A stretch of 30,022 bases of DNA from Paramuribaculum sp. (GTDB lineage Bacteria > Bacteroidota > Bacteroidia > Bacteroidales > Muribaculaceae), in assembly GCA_009775605.1 (NCBI GenBank), contig VSPV01000012.1, positions 1-30,022 on the forward strand. The letters run 5' to 3'. Shown here in pieces: positions 1 to 6,244 of the stretch (within the stretch, counting starts at the first letter, position 1; each line of letters begins with the position of its first letter). Below the pieces are notes generated by a model. That model did not search any database. It had not been told where the DNA came from and worked only from the letters and a program-made list of their open reading frames with translations. The position numbers and the translations under genes were made by a program.

Positions 1-60
1 TAACACTTGAAAGGCCATGTCCGCCTTTTCATGTCTCTGAACCTTAAGTAAACAGCATTG

Positions 61-89
61 GCGTGCATCCCTACAATCCGGACGGTAAT
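61..89 (-). repeat. Dispersed repeat block 2, copy 1
   Basis: The reverse complement of these 29 bases matches 27264-27292 at 27 of 29 positions; the two differences are adjacent (GG versus AA). The shared part includes ATTGTAGGGATGCACGC. A shorter related copy, ATTGTCAGGGATGTACG, lies at 27483-27499. The block is non-coding and sits in a spacer on the 3' side of a gene. Confidence 0.75.
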
Positions 90-123
90 AGAGGGTTACA
101 ACTTCGCCTCTATGCGAAGCCTC

Positions 124-200
124 CTGGGAGCGACGGACTCCGGCTGTCAATGTTTTCCGGCCGTCGAAGACCCCGATCTTCCCGGCGCGGAGCTTCAGGG
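124..200 (-). repeat. Dispersed repeat block 1, copy 1 (3' of protease gene)
   Basis: The first 25 bases (124-148, beginning CTGGGAGCGACGGACTCC) are identical to 2594-2618, and the similarity continues in diverged form to about 190-200. A third, more distant copy (19 of 25 core positions) lies in the opposite orientation at 27172-27196. This copy begins just past the stop codon of the minus-strand aspartyl protease gene. All three copies have the same orientation relative to the gene upstream of them. Confidence 0.75.
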
Positions 201-203
201 AGT

Positions 204-1676
204 TTATAGGTCGGGAGCGGCAGGGGCGTTTGTATTGAAAATCCCGTTGGCAACCGAAAGTGTCACGAGACCTAATGTCTGTAAAAACGAGGTTTTATTA
301 TTGTCCGCATATTTGAAAGGGCGGAGTTTATGTGGCGTAGGCAGGCATTCCGATATTTCAACGGGATATGTGGTGATTGTGAAATCCACCATGTTGAACT
401 GAATTCTGCCGAATTGCATCAGCGATTTTAACCCAAGGTTGCATTCATAGCTCGCGGAAAGAGGATTGGTACCAGGATTAACGGTAATCTCCGGAACTGT
501 CACCGTGTGGCCTCCCAAGCTGATGCTGAGGTCGGGGAGAGTATAACATTCCGAAATATGTACACCGCCGATGCCTGCCATCCTTACGGTATCCGGCCTG
601 GCATGTGTCAGAACGTAATCCTTATTCCTTTCCAGAAACTCTCCGTTAAGCGAGCCAAAGGAGGAATCGCCTGTGTCGATGCAAATCCACATGGGATTGT
701 CATGTGCTGAGCCCCGGCTGATAAGATTCATTGATGGCGAGAAGCACATGTTTGGCCGGCCCTGACTTTTTCGGGGAGCGTTTTTCGCAACGGTGATTTC
801 CCGTTTGATGAAATCAAGCGTCAGATCGTTAAGTCGTAACATAAGTTCACTGCCGACAACAATATTCAGGCAGTCCATGTATTTGTCTGCCTCTTCGTTG
901 TCCACCTTGAAGTCAACAATGACAAAAGGTACATCTCTGACAGTGATATTTCCCAGCTTGATTTCTCTGGCAATCGCATACTGTGTACGCTGTTTGCCTA
1001 TTCCCATCACATAGTTGTATGCCTCGAGAGGTATAAGGCCGAACTTCCGCGCCAAAGAATCGGAAATGATGTTGACTCCTGCGCCTGTGTCGAAAACTAT
1101 GTCAGCATCAAGTCCGTTGATGGAACTGCTGTCAAGTGTCATCAGCACCGATCCTTTTTCTGGTTTTCCTACGGGTGTGATCCGGAATGGCACAAGTCCC
1201 GGAGTTCCTTCTATGGAAATGGAATATGGTTGATATGGAGCAAAGGCGGAATATCTGTCAATGTAAAGTTGCAGGCCGTCAATGGCTGCTGAGTCAAGAT
1301 ACTGTCGGGTAGCGTCGAGCACGGATGTCAATACCGTGGCAGCCTTGGTATTGTCGCCCGTTTTACTGTAATCCATTGAAAGCATCACGGCTGAATTGAG
1401 CAGGTTGCTCAAATCAAGGCCGGTGGAATAATTATTGAGCAGGTCTTCAAATGCCGGAATCGACATGTCCGGTCGATTGAGACGGTTGCCGATCAGTCCA
1501 CGTGAAAATACTTCAAGGAATGGGTTGATGGAGTCTTTGGACGCTGCGTTATAAATCGAGTCAAGCGCGAACCAGTCGCTTGCGTTCATTGCATTGGCTA
1601 TACGCTCATCTATCGACTGGGCGCTGCAAATCAATGAATAAATAATGCATACAATGGAGAGTGATACCTTTCGCAT
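204..1676 (-). CDS. Secreted two-lobed aspartyl protease family protein
   Basis: The product has 490 residues and begins with a signal peptide ending near residue 20 (ICSAQS), so it is probably exported to the periplasm or beyond. An N-terminal helical region (about 25-145) resembles a repeat-type helical domain. Two retropepsin-like lobes follow. The first has DTGAG at 196-200 and a later VGSELM; the second has IDTGDSS at 333-339 and a later LGLKSLMQFG. Two DTG motifs in one chain suggest a single-chain, pepsin-like pair of lobes each giving an aspartate. Such proteins are usually annotated in Bacteroidales as aspartyl protease family proteins of unknown substrate. Base composition looks lower in GC than the rest of the window. 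A TATATTTG -7 element lies at 1705-1698, between this gene and the antitoxin gene. The alternative is a peptidase-fold protein with one or both sites inactive. Confidence 0.8.
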   Translation of the reverse strand: MRKVSLSIVCIIYSLICSAQSIDERIANAMNASDWFALDSIYNAASKDSINPFLEVFSRGLIGNRLNRPDMSIPAFEDLLNNYSTGLDLSNLLNSAVMLSMDYSKTGDNTKAATVLTSVLDATRQYLDSAAIDGLQLYIDRYSAFAPYQPYSISIEGTPGLVPFRITPVGKPEKGSVLMTLDSSSINGLDADIVFDTGAGVNIISDSLARKFGLIPLEAYNYVMGIGKQRTQYAIAREIKLGNITVRDVPFVIVDFKVDNEEADKYMDCLNIVVGSELMLRLNDLTLDFIKREITVAKNAPRKSQGRPNMCFSPSMNLISRGSAHDNPMWICIDTGDSSFGSLNGEFLERNKDYVLTHARPDTVRMAGIGGVHISECYTLPDLSISLGGHTVTVPEITVNPGTNPLSASYECNLGLKSLMQFGRIQFNMVDFTITTYPVEISECLPTPHKLRPFKYADNNKTSFLQTLGLVTLSVANGIFNTNAPAAPDL

Positions 1677-1697
1677 GATTGTAAGGGTTTATGTAGG

Positions 1698-1705
1698 CAA
1701 ATATA
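1698..1705 (-). promoter_or_regulatory. Possible -7 element for the aspartyl protease gene
   Basis: On the minus strand this reads TATATTTG, a match to the Bacteroidetes -7 consensus TAnnTTTG, and it lies 22 bases before the protease start. No good TTG is seen 20 bases further upstream, so this is a partial match only. Confidence 0.4.
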
Positions 1706-1710
1706 CGCAT

Positions 1711-1977
1711 TCAACTGACTCTGATAATCGGCTGTCCGAAGAACGAGGAAAGCATTGCGAGAGTGGCGATAGTGAAGTTATGCTCGCCGCTTAGCCAACG
1801 CGTTATCTCGTTGGGCCGTTTCCCAAGTGCTTCGGCAAACTGCTTTTTATTCAGCCCCTTTTCACGCATAAGAGCGTCAAGCCTGTTAGAGATGGCAAAT
1901 GAAAGCCGTGTTTCCTCCCGCTTCTCCGGAGGAATCTCATTGAAGATTTCCTGTAATGAAATGTTGGCGGTTCTCAT
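1711..1977 (-). CDS. XRE-family helix-turn-helix antitoxin (HigA-like)
   Basis: This is an 88-residue protein with a helix-turn-helix of the XRE/Cro type at about residues 30-75 (LNKKQFAEALGKRPNEITRW, then a conserved SGEHNFTIATLAML). Its start codon overlaps the stop of the upstream gene by four bases (ATGA), so the two are translationally coupled. The upstream partner looks like a RelE/HigB-fold toxin, giving a toxin-first order as in HigBA modules. The expected role is to neutralise the toxin by binding it and to repress the shared promoter. The short N-terminal segment (1-25) before the DNA-binding domain is the likely contact region; that is inference. Confidence 0.8.
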   Translation of the reverse strand: MRTANISLQEIFNEIPPEKREETRLSFAISNRLDALMREKGLNKKQFAEALGKRPNEITRWLSGEHNFTIATLAMLSSFFGQPIIRVS

Positions 1978-2444
1978 ATGTCGAAAGTTTTATCGGTGGT
2001 AATCTCCTTTTCCGTTATCTCCACATTGCCTGAACGCACTTCCTGCCGAAGCAGATGCTCGAATTTCTGCAAATCCATTACATATCCCTGCAATGTGTTG
2101 TTTTCTTCGTATGTGCGGCTGTTCTTTACATCGCCATTTCCGAGGATGAGAATTTTGTCAGTAAGACGAAGACAGTACAAGCGAAGTTTTGATTTGAGAA
2201 CAGGCAATGCAACTACCGAGTCGTTCATCTTACCCTCTCTGAGGAAGTACCGCTCCAGAGCACCGTTGGAGAGAATCTGTTCAACAAATCTCATTATTGC
2301 CTGAAAGTCTGGATTCAGTTCGGCGTCCTGTCTGAACTTGGCAACGAATTTTTCAAATTCGCTCATATCATCAGACAAGAACTGAATTGTGTACATTGTG
2401 CAGCTATCGCTACTATTTACTAAGAGGAGTTCTACTTCGCTCAT
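1974..2444 (-). CDS. Probable RelE/HigB-like toxin
   Basis: The product has 156 residues. The central part (about 60-130) has features of the RelE/ParE/HigB fold as seen in Bacteroidales proteins next to XRE regulators: ERYFLREGK, then LRLYCLRLTDKILILGNGDVK and a C-terminal helical stretch. Such toxins usually cut mRNA on the ribosome. A shorter start at Met17 (2396, MYTIQF) would give the more usual N terminus of this family. The longer start is kept because the -7 element at 2478-2471 lies upstream of both. The gene overlaps the antitoxin gene by four bases. The family call rests on pattern and context, and catalytic residues could not be assigned. Confidence 0.65.
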   Translation of the reverse strand: MSEVELLLVNSSDSCTMYTIQFLSDDMSEFEKFVAKFRQDAELNPDFQAIMRFVEQILSNGALERYFLREGKMNDSVVALPVLKSKLRLYCLRLTDKILILGNGDVKNSRTYEENNTLQGYVMDLQKFEHLLRQEVRSGNVEITEKEITTDKTFDI

Positions 2445-2470
2445 AATTCTTTGAGTTTGTAATTACAACA

Positions 2471-2478
2471 CAAAGTTA
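2471..2478 (-). promoter_or_regulatory. -7 promoter element of the toxin-antitoxin operon
   Basis: The minus strand reads TAACTTTG, a full match to TAnnTTTG. It lies 27 bases before the toxin start. No TTG occurs at the usual 20-base spacing; that position is instead occupied by an inverted repeat, which fits a regulated promoter. Confidence 0.6.
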
Positions 2479-2487
2479 CGAAAAATG

Positions 2488-2505
2488 TTTTACACAAATG
2501 TAAAA
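2488..2505. promoter_or_regulatory. Inverted repeat, candidate antitoxin operator
   Basis: The sequence TTTTACA-CAAA-TGTAAAA is a perfect inverted repeat with seven-base arms. It sits immediately upstream of the toxin-antitoxin -7 element, about where RNA polymerase would contact the -33 region. Binding of the XRE antitoxin here would block transcription, as in other autoregulated toxin-antitoxin operons. The binding itself is inference. Confidence 0.55.
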
Positions 2506-2593
2506 ATACGGAATAGTCTTTTCTCAAAGTTTTGTTCCGGCAAGTCAGGCAAATTTGATGATAGTCAAGGCAGGATTTAGCAAAAAATAGTTT

Positions 2594-2665
2594 CTGGGAG
2601 CGACGGACTCCGGCTGTCGATGTTTTATGGCTGTCGAAGGCTCCGACTTCCCAGCGCTGGGAGTG
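2594..2665 (-). repeat. Dispersed repeat block 1, copy 2 (3' of glycosylase gene)
   Basis: The 25-base core 2594-2618 is identical to 124-148 and similarity runs on to about 2660. The block ends at the stop codon of the glycosylase gene. Near that end is a 12-base palindrome, CCCAGCGCTGGG, at 2650-2661. The half-motif GACAGCC occurs twice on the minus strand within the block. Confidence 0.75.
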
Positions 2666-3247
2666 TCACAGGATGCCGGCGTGGCGGAACATGCGGGCGT
2701 AAAATTCGGCTTTTTTCTCGAGTTTCATGGGGTAGGCGCGGGAGGTGGAGGGCATGCGCCAGATTTCGAGCCCGTCGGCAGCAACTGTCATTTCGCCCAT
2801 TCGGGGTACTTCGGTGGAAGTGAGCGAGGCTATGACTCCGGCAGCCTTTTCGCCGGTGGTGGCTACGGTGTGGCATAGCGGCATTTTCTGCAGCAGCGCG
2901 GTGAGGTCGACGGGTTCCACGATTTCAAGATATTTGTCGGAAGCGTTGTCGCGTAGGCGGCGCACTGCGGCTTCGGTATCGTTCATGGCTATTCCGCGTT
3001 CGCACAGCAGTTGCTTTATCTCCGGCAGACGGAAGGTCTTATGCTCTGCGTCCACCAATTTCAGCGGATTGCCGAAAAACAGCAGGCCCATTATGCGCCA
3101 GAAATCGTTGATGTAATTAGGGTAATAGAAATCCATGCTCCATCTTCCCGACTTCGGGGGAAATGTGCCCATAATCAGTATTTTTGCATTGTCGGGGATG
3201 AACGGTTCCCAAGGATGGCTTTCGAGCGGCTGAAATGTTTCTTTCAT
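2666..3247 (-). CDS. Uracil-DNA glycosylase superfamily protein (Mug/DNA-deoxyinosine-type)
   Basis: A 193-residue soluble protein. It has the two signature regions of the UDG superfamily: an N-terminal motif ILIMGTFPPKSG (about 24-35), followed by an aromatic NDFWRI segment, and a C-terminal MPSTSRAYPM (165-174) resembling the PS(S/T)S-R loop that inserts into the DNA minor groove. Members remove uracil, hypoxanthine or mismatched bases as the first step of base excision repair; the exact substrate cannot be read from sequence. It is transcribed divergently from the steroid-reductase operon, and a TAACTTTG -7 element lies at 3307-3300. Length is close to that of related single-domain proteins. 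Confidence 0.8.
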   Translation of the reverse strand: MKETFQPLESHPWEPFIPDNAKILIMGTFPPKSGRWSMDFYYPNYINDFWRIMGLLFFGNPLKLVDAEHKTFRLPEIKQLLCERGIAMNDTEAAVRRLRDNASDKYLEIVEPVDLTALLQKMPLCHTVATTGEKAAGVIASLTSTEVPRMGEMTVAADGLEIWRMPSTSRAYPMKLEKKAEFYARMFRHAGIL

Positions 3248-3299
3248 ATCTTATCAACGTTTCCGCAACGGAAAAGATTGCGGATAGGTTATGATTATG

Positions 3300-3307
3300 C
3301 AAAGTTA
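3300..3307 (-). promoter_or_regulatory. -7 element for the glycosylase gene
   Basis: The minus strand reads TAACTTTG, a full TAnnTTTG match, 53 bases before the glycosylase start. No TTG is seen at the usual distance. The divergent promoter at 3315-3345 is directly adjacent, so the two transcripts probably leave from nearly the same place. Confidence 0.5.
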
Positions 3308-3314
3308 CTAATAA

Positions 3315-3345
3315 TTGCAGAAGTCGCTGAAAGGGGCTATCTTTG
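3315..3345 (+). promoter_or_regulatory. Promoter of the steroid-reductase operon
   Basis: TTG (3315-3317), exactly 20 bases, then TATCTTTG (3338-3345) matches the Bacteroidetes housekeeping promoter. Transcription should begin near 3352. This rules out the ATG at 3343, and it favours the ATG at 3400 for the first gene. Confidence 0.75.
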
Positions 3346-3399
3346 CAATGCACAGGTATGATTAGAACCTGTGGCCCTTATTCCGAAAAAGTTTCAGCT

Positions 3400-4173
3400 A
3401 TGTTTCTTACTCCTCATTCGTTCGATATCCTGCTTGTATCCATGTCTGTGCTTGCCGTGGTAGTGTTTATTGCTCTGCAGCGCGTGGAGGCCGGATACGG
3501 CATACTTTACAATCCGAAATGGGGTCCGGCGGTCGACAACCGTCTGGGATGGGTGGTGATGGAAGCTCCGGTGTTTTTCGCCATGCTCGCCCTGTGGCTA
3601 TGCTCCCCCCGCAGAACTGAAATCGCTCCGGTGGTGATGGCGCTACTTTTCGAGCTCCACTACTTCCAGCGTTCGTTCGTGTTCCCCCTTCTCATAAAGG
3701 GAAAGAGCCGCATGCCGCTTGCAATAGTGGTGATGGGTATAGTATTCAACCTGATAAACGCCGTGATGCAGGGAGGATGGATTTTCTATGTGTCGGCTCC
3801 CGACCGTTATCCAGTGTCGTGGCTTTGGTCGCCGCAGTTCATCATAGGAACGCTGGTATTCTTTGCCGGAATGTATATAAACATAGACAGCGACAGAATA
3901 ATCCGTTCGCTGCGCCGTCCCGGCGATACTGCACATTATATTCCCCGCGGAGGGCTGTTCCGCTATGTGTCGAGCGCCAATTACTTCGGCGAGATACTTG
4001 AATGGACCGGTTTTGCCATACTCACCTGGTCGTGGGCCGGAGCCGTGTTCGCTCTCTGGACTTTCGCCAACCTTGCTCCGCGTGCCGCCAAGACCCACCG
4101 CCGCTATGCCCGTGAGTTCGGCGAGAAATTCACGTCGCTCGGGCTGAAGCGCGTGATTCCCTTTGTGTATTAA
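3400..4173 (+). CDS. SRD5A-like 3-oxo-5-alpha-steroid 4-dehydrogenase (5-alpha-reductase)
   Basis: The product is a 257-residue membrane protein closely resembling vertebrate SRD5A1/2. It should reduce the delta4 double bond of 3-oxo-steroids to the 5-alpha (flat, allo) form using NADPH. Conserved features are WVVMEAP with the catalytic-type Glu55, the HYFQRSFVFP segment with Tyr88, the NIDSDRIIRSLRRPG segment, and the C-terminal signature IPRGGLFRYVS-ANYFGEILEW (about 181-202) with ending IPFVY. Several hydrophobic segments span the chain (for example 8-27, 52-68, 105-121, 145-160, 204-225). The start at 3400 is chosen because the promoter places transcription near 3352 and the sequence MFLTPHSFDILL begins the first membrane helix; an ATG at 3358 is possible. 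It is the first gene of a four-gene operon, 23 bases before the next. Confidence 0.9.
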   Translation: MFLTPHSFDILLVSMSVLAVVVFIALQRVEAGYGILYNPKWGPAVDNRLGWVVMEAPVFFAMLALWLCSPRRTEIAPVVMALLFELHYFQRSFVFPLLIKGKSRMPLAIVVMGIVFNLINAVMQGGWIFYVSAPDRYPVSWLWSPQFIIGTLVFFAGMYINIDSDRIIRSLRRPGDTAHYIPRGGLFRYVSSANYFGEILEWTGFAILTWSWAGAVFALWTFANLAPRAAKTHRRYAREFGEKFTSLGLKRVIPFVY

Positions 4174-4196
4174 CCTTGTCTTTCCATAACCTTATT

Positions 4197-5435
4197 ATGA
4201 CAGATAAATCATCCATATTATTCACACCGGCGTCCATCGGACCGGTGACGCTCCGCAACCGCACCATCCGCTCGGCTGCTTTTGAAGGAATGTGTACCGA
4301 CAACCGGCCGTCGGAAATGCTGCGGGCCTACCACCGCTCTGTGGCCGAGGGAGGCGTGGGAATGACGACTCTGGCTTACGCCTCGGTGACGCGAAACGGC
4401 CTGTCGTTCGACACCCAGATGTGGATGCGGCCTGAAATAATACCCGCTCTGCGCGAGATTACCGATGATATACACAAGGCCGGATCCAAGGCCTCGATAC
4501 AGCTGGGTCACTGCGGCAATATGTCGCATCCGCGCACGGCCGGACAGATTCCCATTTCGGCCTCGAGCGGAATCAACATATATTCGCCTACGATAGTGCG
4601 AGGCATGCGCGATGATGAAATCACGGCTATGGCGCGCTCGTTTGGCGATGCCGTGCGTCTGGCACGCGACGCCGGAATGGACTGCGTGGAGATTCATGCC
4701 GGTCACGGCTACCTCATAAGCCAGTTCTTGTCGCCATATACCAACCATAGGCGCGACCGCTGGGGTGGAAGCCTTGACAACCGCATGCGGTTCATGCGGC
4801 TGTGTATGAAGGAGGTGATGCAGGCCGCAGGAAGCGATATAGGCGTGGTGGTGAAGACCAACATGCGCGACGGATTCCGTGGCGGCGTGGAGATTGACGA
4901 GGGTATAGAAATAGCGCGGGAGCTCGAGCGGCTCGGCGCGCATGCCCTTGTGCTTTCGGGCGGATTCGTGAGCAAGGCTCCCATGTACGTGATGCGAGGC
5001 GAAATGCCTATAAAATCCATGACCCACTATATGAAACTGTGGTGGCTCAAATATGGAGTGAAGGCCGTGGGCCGCTTTATGATTCCGAAGATTCCGTATG
5101 AAGAGCTGTATTTCTTGGATGATGCCCGCAAGTTCCGCCGTGAGCTCAAGCTCCCTCTGATTTATGTCGGGGGATGCTCCACGCGAAGCAGCATCGACAC
5201 CGCTCTGGGCGAAGGGTTTGAGTTCGTGCAGATGGGGCGCGCGTTGCTTCGTCAGCCCGATTTTGTGAACCGTATGCGCCAGGGCGAGGAAAGCTGCGGA
5301 TGCGACCACGTGAACTATTGCATCGCCCGCATGTATTCGCGTGAGATGGCCTGCTATCAGAATGTGGATGATGTGCCTCCGTGTCTCAAGCGCGAAATCG
5401 AGGCAATAAAAAAGAGGGCGGCAGCACGGAAATGA
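4197..5435 (+). CDS. Old Yellow Enzyme-family NADH:flavin oxidoreductase, candidate 3-oxo-delta4-steroid 5-beta-reductase
   Basis: A 412-residue protein with a single FMN-binding TIM barrel. The family signature is present: QLGH at 102-105, then HAGHGYLISQFLSP (167-180) and DRWGGSLDNRMRF (187-199). The NAD(P)H/Fe-S C-terminal half of BaiCD/BaiH-type enzymes is absent; only a short cysteine-containing tail remains (367-397). Related enzymes reduce the C4-C5 double bond of 3-oxo bile acids and steroids to the 5-beta form. The neighbouring SRD5A-like gene strongly suggests the same substrate class. The ATG at 4197 is preferred over an upstream TTG at 4176. Its stop overlaps the next start (ATGA). 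The specificity is inference; other enones are possible substrates. Confidence 0.85.
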   Translation: MTDKSSILFTPASIGPVTLRNRTIRSAAFEGMCTDNRPSEMLRAYHRSVAEGGVGMTTLAYASVTRNGLSFDTQMWMRPEIIPALREITDDIHKAGSKASIQLGHCGNMSHPRTAGQIPISASSGINIYSPTIVRGMRDDEITAMARSFGDAVRLARDAGMDCVEIHAGHGYLISQFLSPYTNHRRDRWGGSLDNRMRFMRLCMKEVMQAAGSDIGVVVKTNMRDGFRGGVEIDEGIEIARELERLGAHALVLSGGFVSKAPMYVMRGEMPIKSMTHYMKLWWLKYGVKAVGRFMIPKIPYEELYFLDDARKFRRELKLPLIYVGGCSTRSSIDTALGEGFEFVQMGRALLRQPDFVNRMRQGEESCGCDHVNYCIARMYSREMACYQNVDDVPPCLKREIEAIKKRAAARK

Positions 5436-6244
5436 GCGGGAATCTGATAAAGCCTGCGCAGTGGTCGGTAGTCACCGGGGCCTCAAGCGGCATAGGGCTG
5501 GAATTTTCCCGACAGCTCGCGGCCATGGGTTCGAATCTGGTGATGATTTCCAATCAGCCCCATGAACTTGAAGACGAGGCGCGGAAGATAGCTAGTGCCT
5601 CCGGCATAATGGTGCTTCCTCTTGAAGTTGACCTTACGGCCGCTGACGCCGAAGATAAAATTCTTGCGTTTCTCCGCAGCAACGGCATCGTGCCGTATCT
5701 GCTGGTGAATAATGCCGGCATTTTCGACTTCCGGGCCGTCGGGGAGCTTTCCTCCGAAAGAATCGACGTCTACATCGATCTGCACATAAGGGCCGTGACC
5801 CGTCTGTCCCGCTCCATCGGAGCGCTTATGGCCGGGAACGGCGGCGGCAGGATACTCAATATGTCGTCGATGTCATGCTGGATGCCTATGCCTGGCATAG
5901 CCATGTATTCCGCCACCAAAGCCTATATACGCGCGTTTTCCCGTGCCTACCGCATAGAGATGAAGGACTGTGGGGTGTCCGTCACGGTGGCGTGTCCCGG
6001 CGGAATAGCCACAAATCTATTCGGCCTTCCCCCGCAGCTTCAGCGGCTTGGCGTGAGCCTTGGCGTGCTCATGACGCCTCAGGCGTTCGTAAGGCGCGCC
6101 CTCAAGCGTACATTCCGCGGTAAAGCGCAGTATATCAACGGACTTCTTAACCGTGTGTCGATAGTTTTTGTGGCTTCTCTCCCCGAATGGGCCAGAAGCG
6201 GTATAAAACACCGGCTGCTCGACAAAATGAACCGACAGAAATGA
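5432..6244 (+). CDS. Short-chain dehydrogenase/reductase, candidate hydroxysteroid dehydrogenase (first)
   Basis: A 270-residue classical SDR. The cofactor motif TGASSGIG is at 15-22, NNAG at 93-96, and the catalytic Ser146, Tyr159 and Lys163 lie in NMSSMS and YSATK. The C-terminal part is hydrophobic and basic, and the overall look is that of the 3-ketoacyl/17-beta-HSD12-like SDR group. The ATG at 5432 overlaps the stop of the flavin reductase gene; a GTG at 5381 deep in that gene is rejected. In this operon the expected job is oxidation or reduction of a 3-oxo or 3-hydroxyl group on the steroid. A general carbonyl or ketoacyl reductase is the alternative. Confidence 0.85.
   Translation: MSGNLIKPAQWSVVTGASSGIGLEFSRQLAAMGSNLVMISNQPHELEDEARKIASASGIMVLPLEVDLTAADAEDKILAFLRSNGIVPYLLVNNAGIFDFRAVGELSSERIDVYIDLHIRAVTRLSRSIGALMAGNGGGRILNMSSMSCWMPMPGIAMYSATKAYIRAFSRAYRIEMKDCGVSVTVACPGGIATNLFGLPPQLQRLGVSLGVLMTPQAFVRRALKRTFRGKAQYINGLLNRVSIVFVASLPEWARSGIKHRLLDKMNRQK

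Larger units (their letters stand above)
1..203. other. Intergenic spacer with repeat copies, no gene seen
   Basis: No convincing coding sequence. The spacer lies 3' of the minus-strand protease gene. It holds two repeat blocks that recur elsewhere in the window: a block at 124-200 that matches 2594-2665, and a block at 61-89 that is inverted relative to 27264-27292. Between them is a small hairpin, with six-base arms CTTCGC at 102-107 and GCGAAG at 114-119. I see no promoter or terminator with a clear T run. Confidence 0.6.
2445..2665. other. Spacer with toxin-antitoxin promoter and repeat copy
   Basis: AT-rich sequence next to the toxin gene carries a -7 element and an 18-base inverted repeat (given separately). 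The part closer to the glycosylase gene is GC-rich and is the second copy of repeat block 1. I see no gene. Confidence 0.6.

Noticed and set aside
4218..5309. A 363-codon open frame antisense to the flavin reductase gene
   Set aside because: It mirrors the real gene, has no domain pattern and is rich in His and Arg. GC-rich codon bias leaves this frame open by chance.
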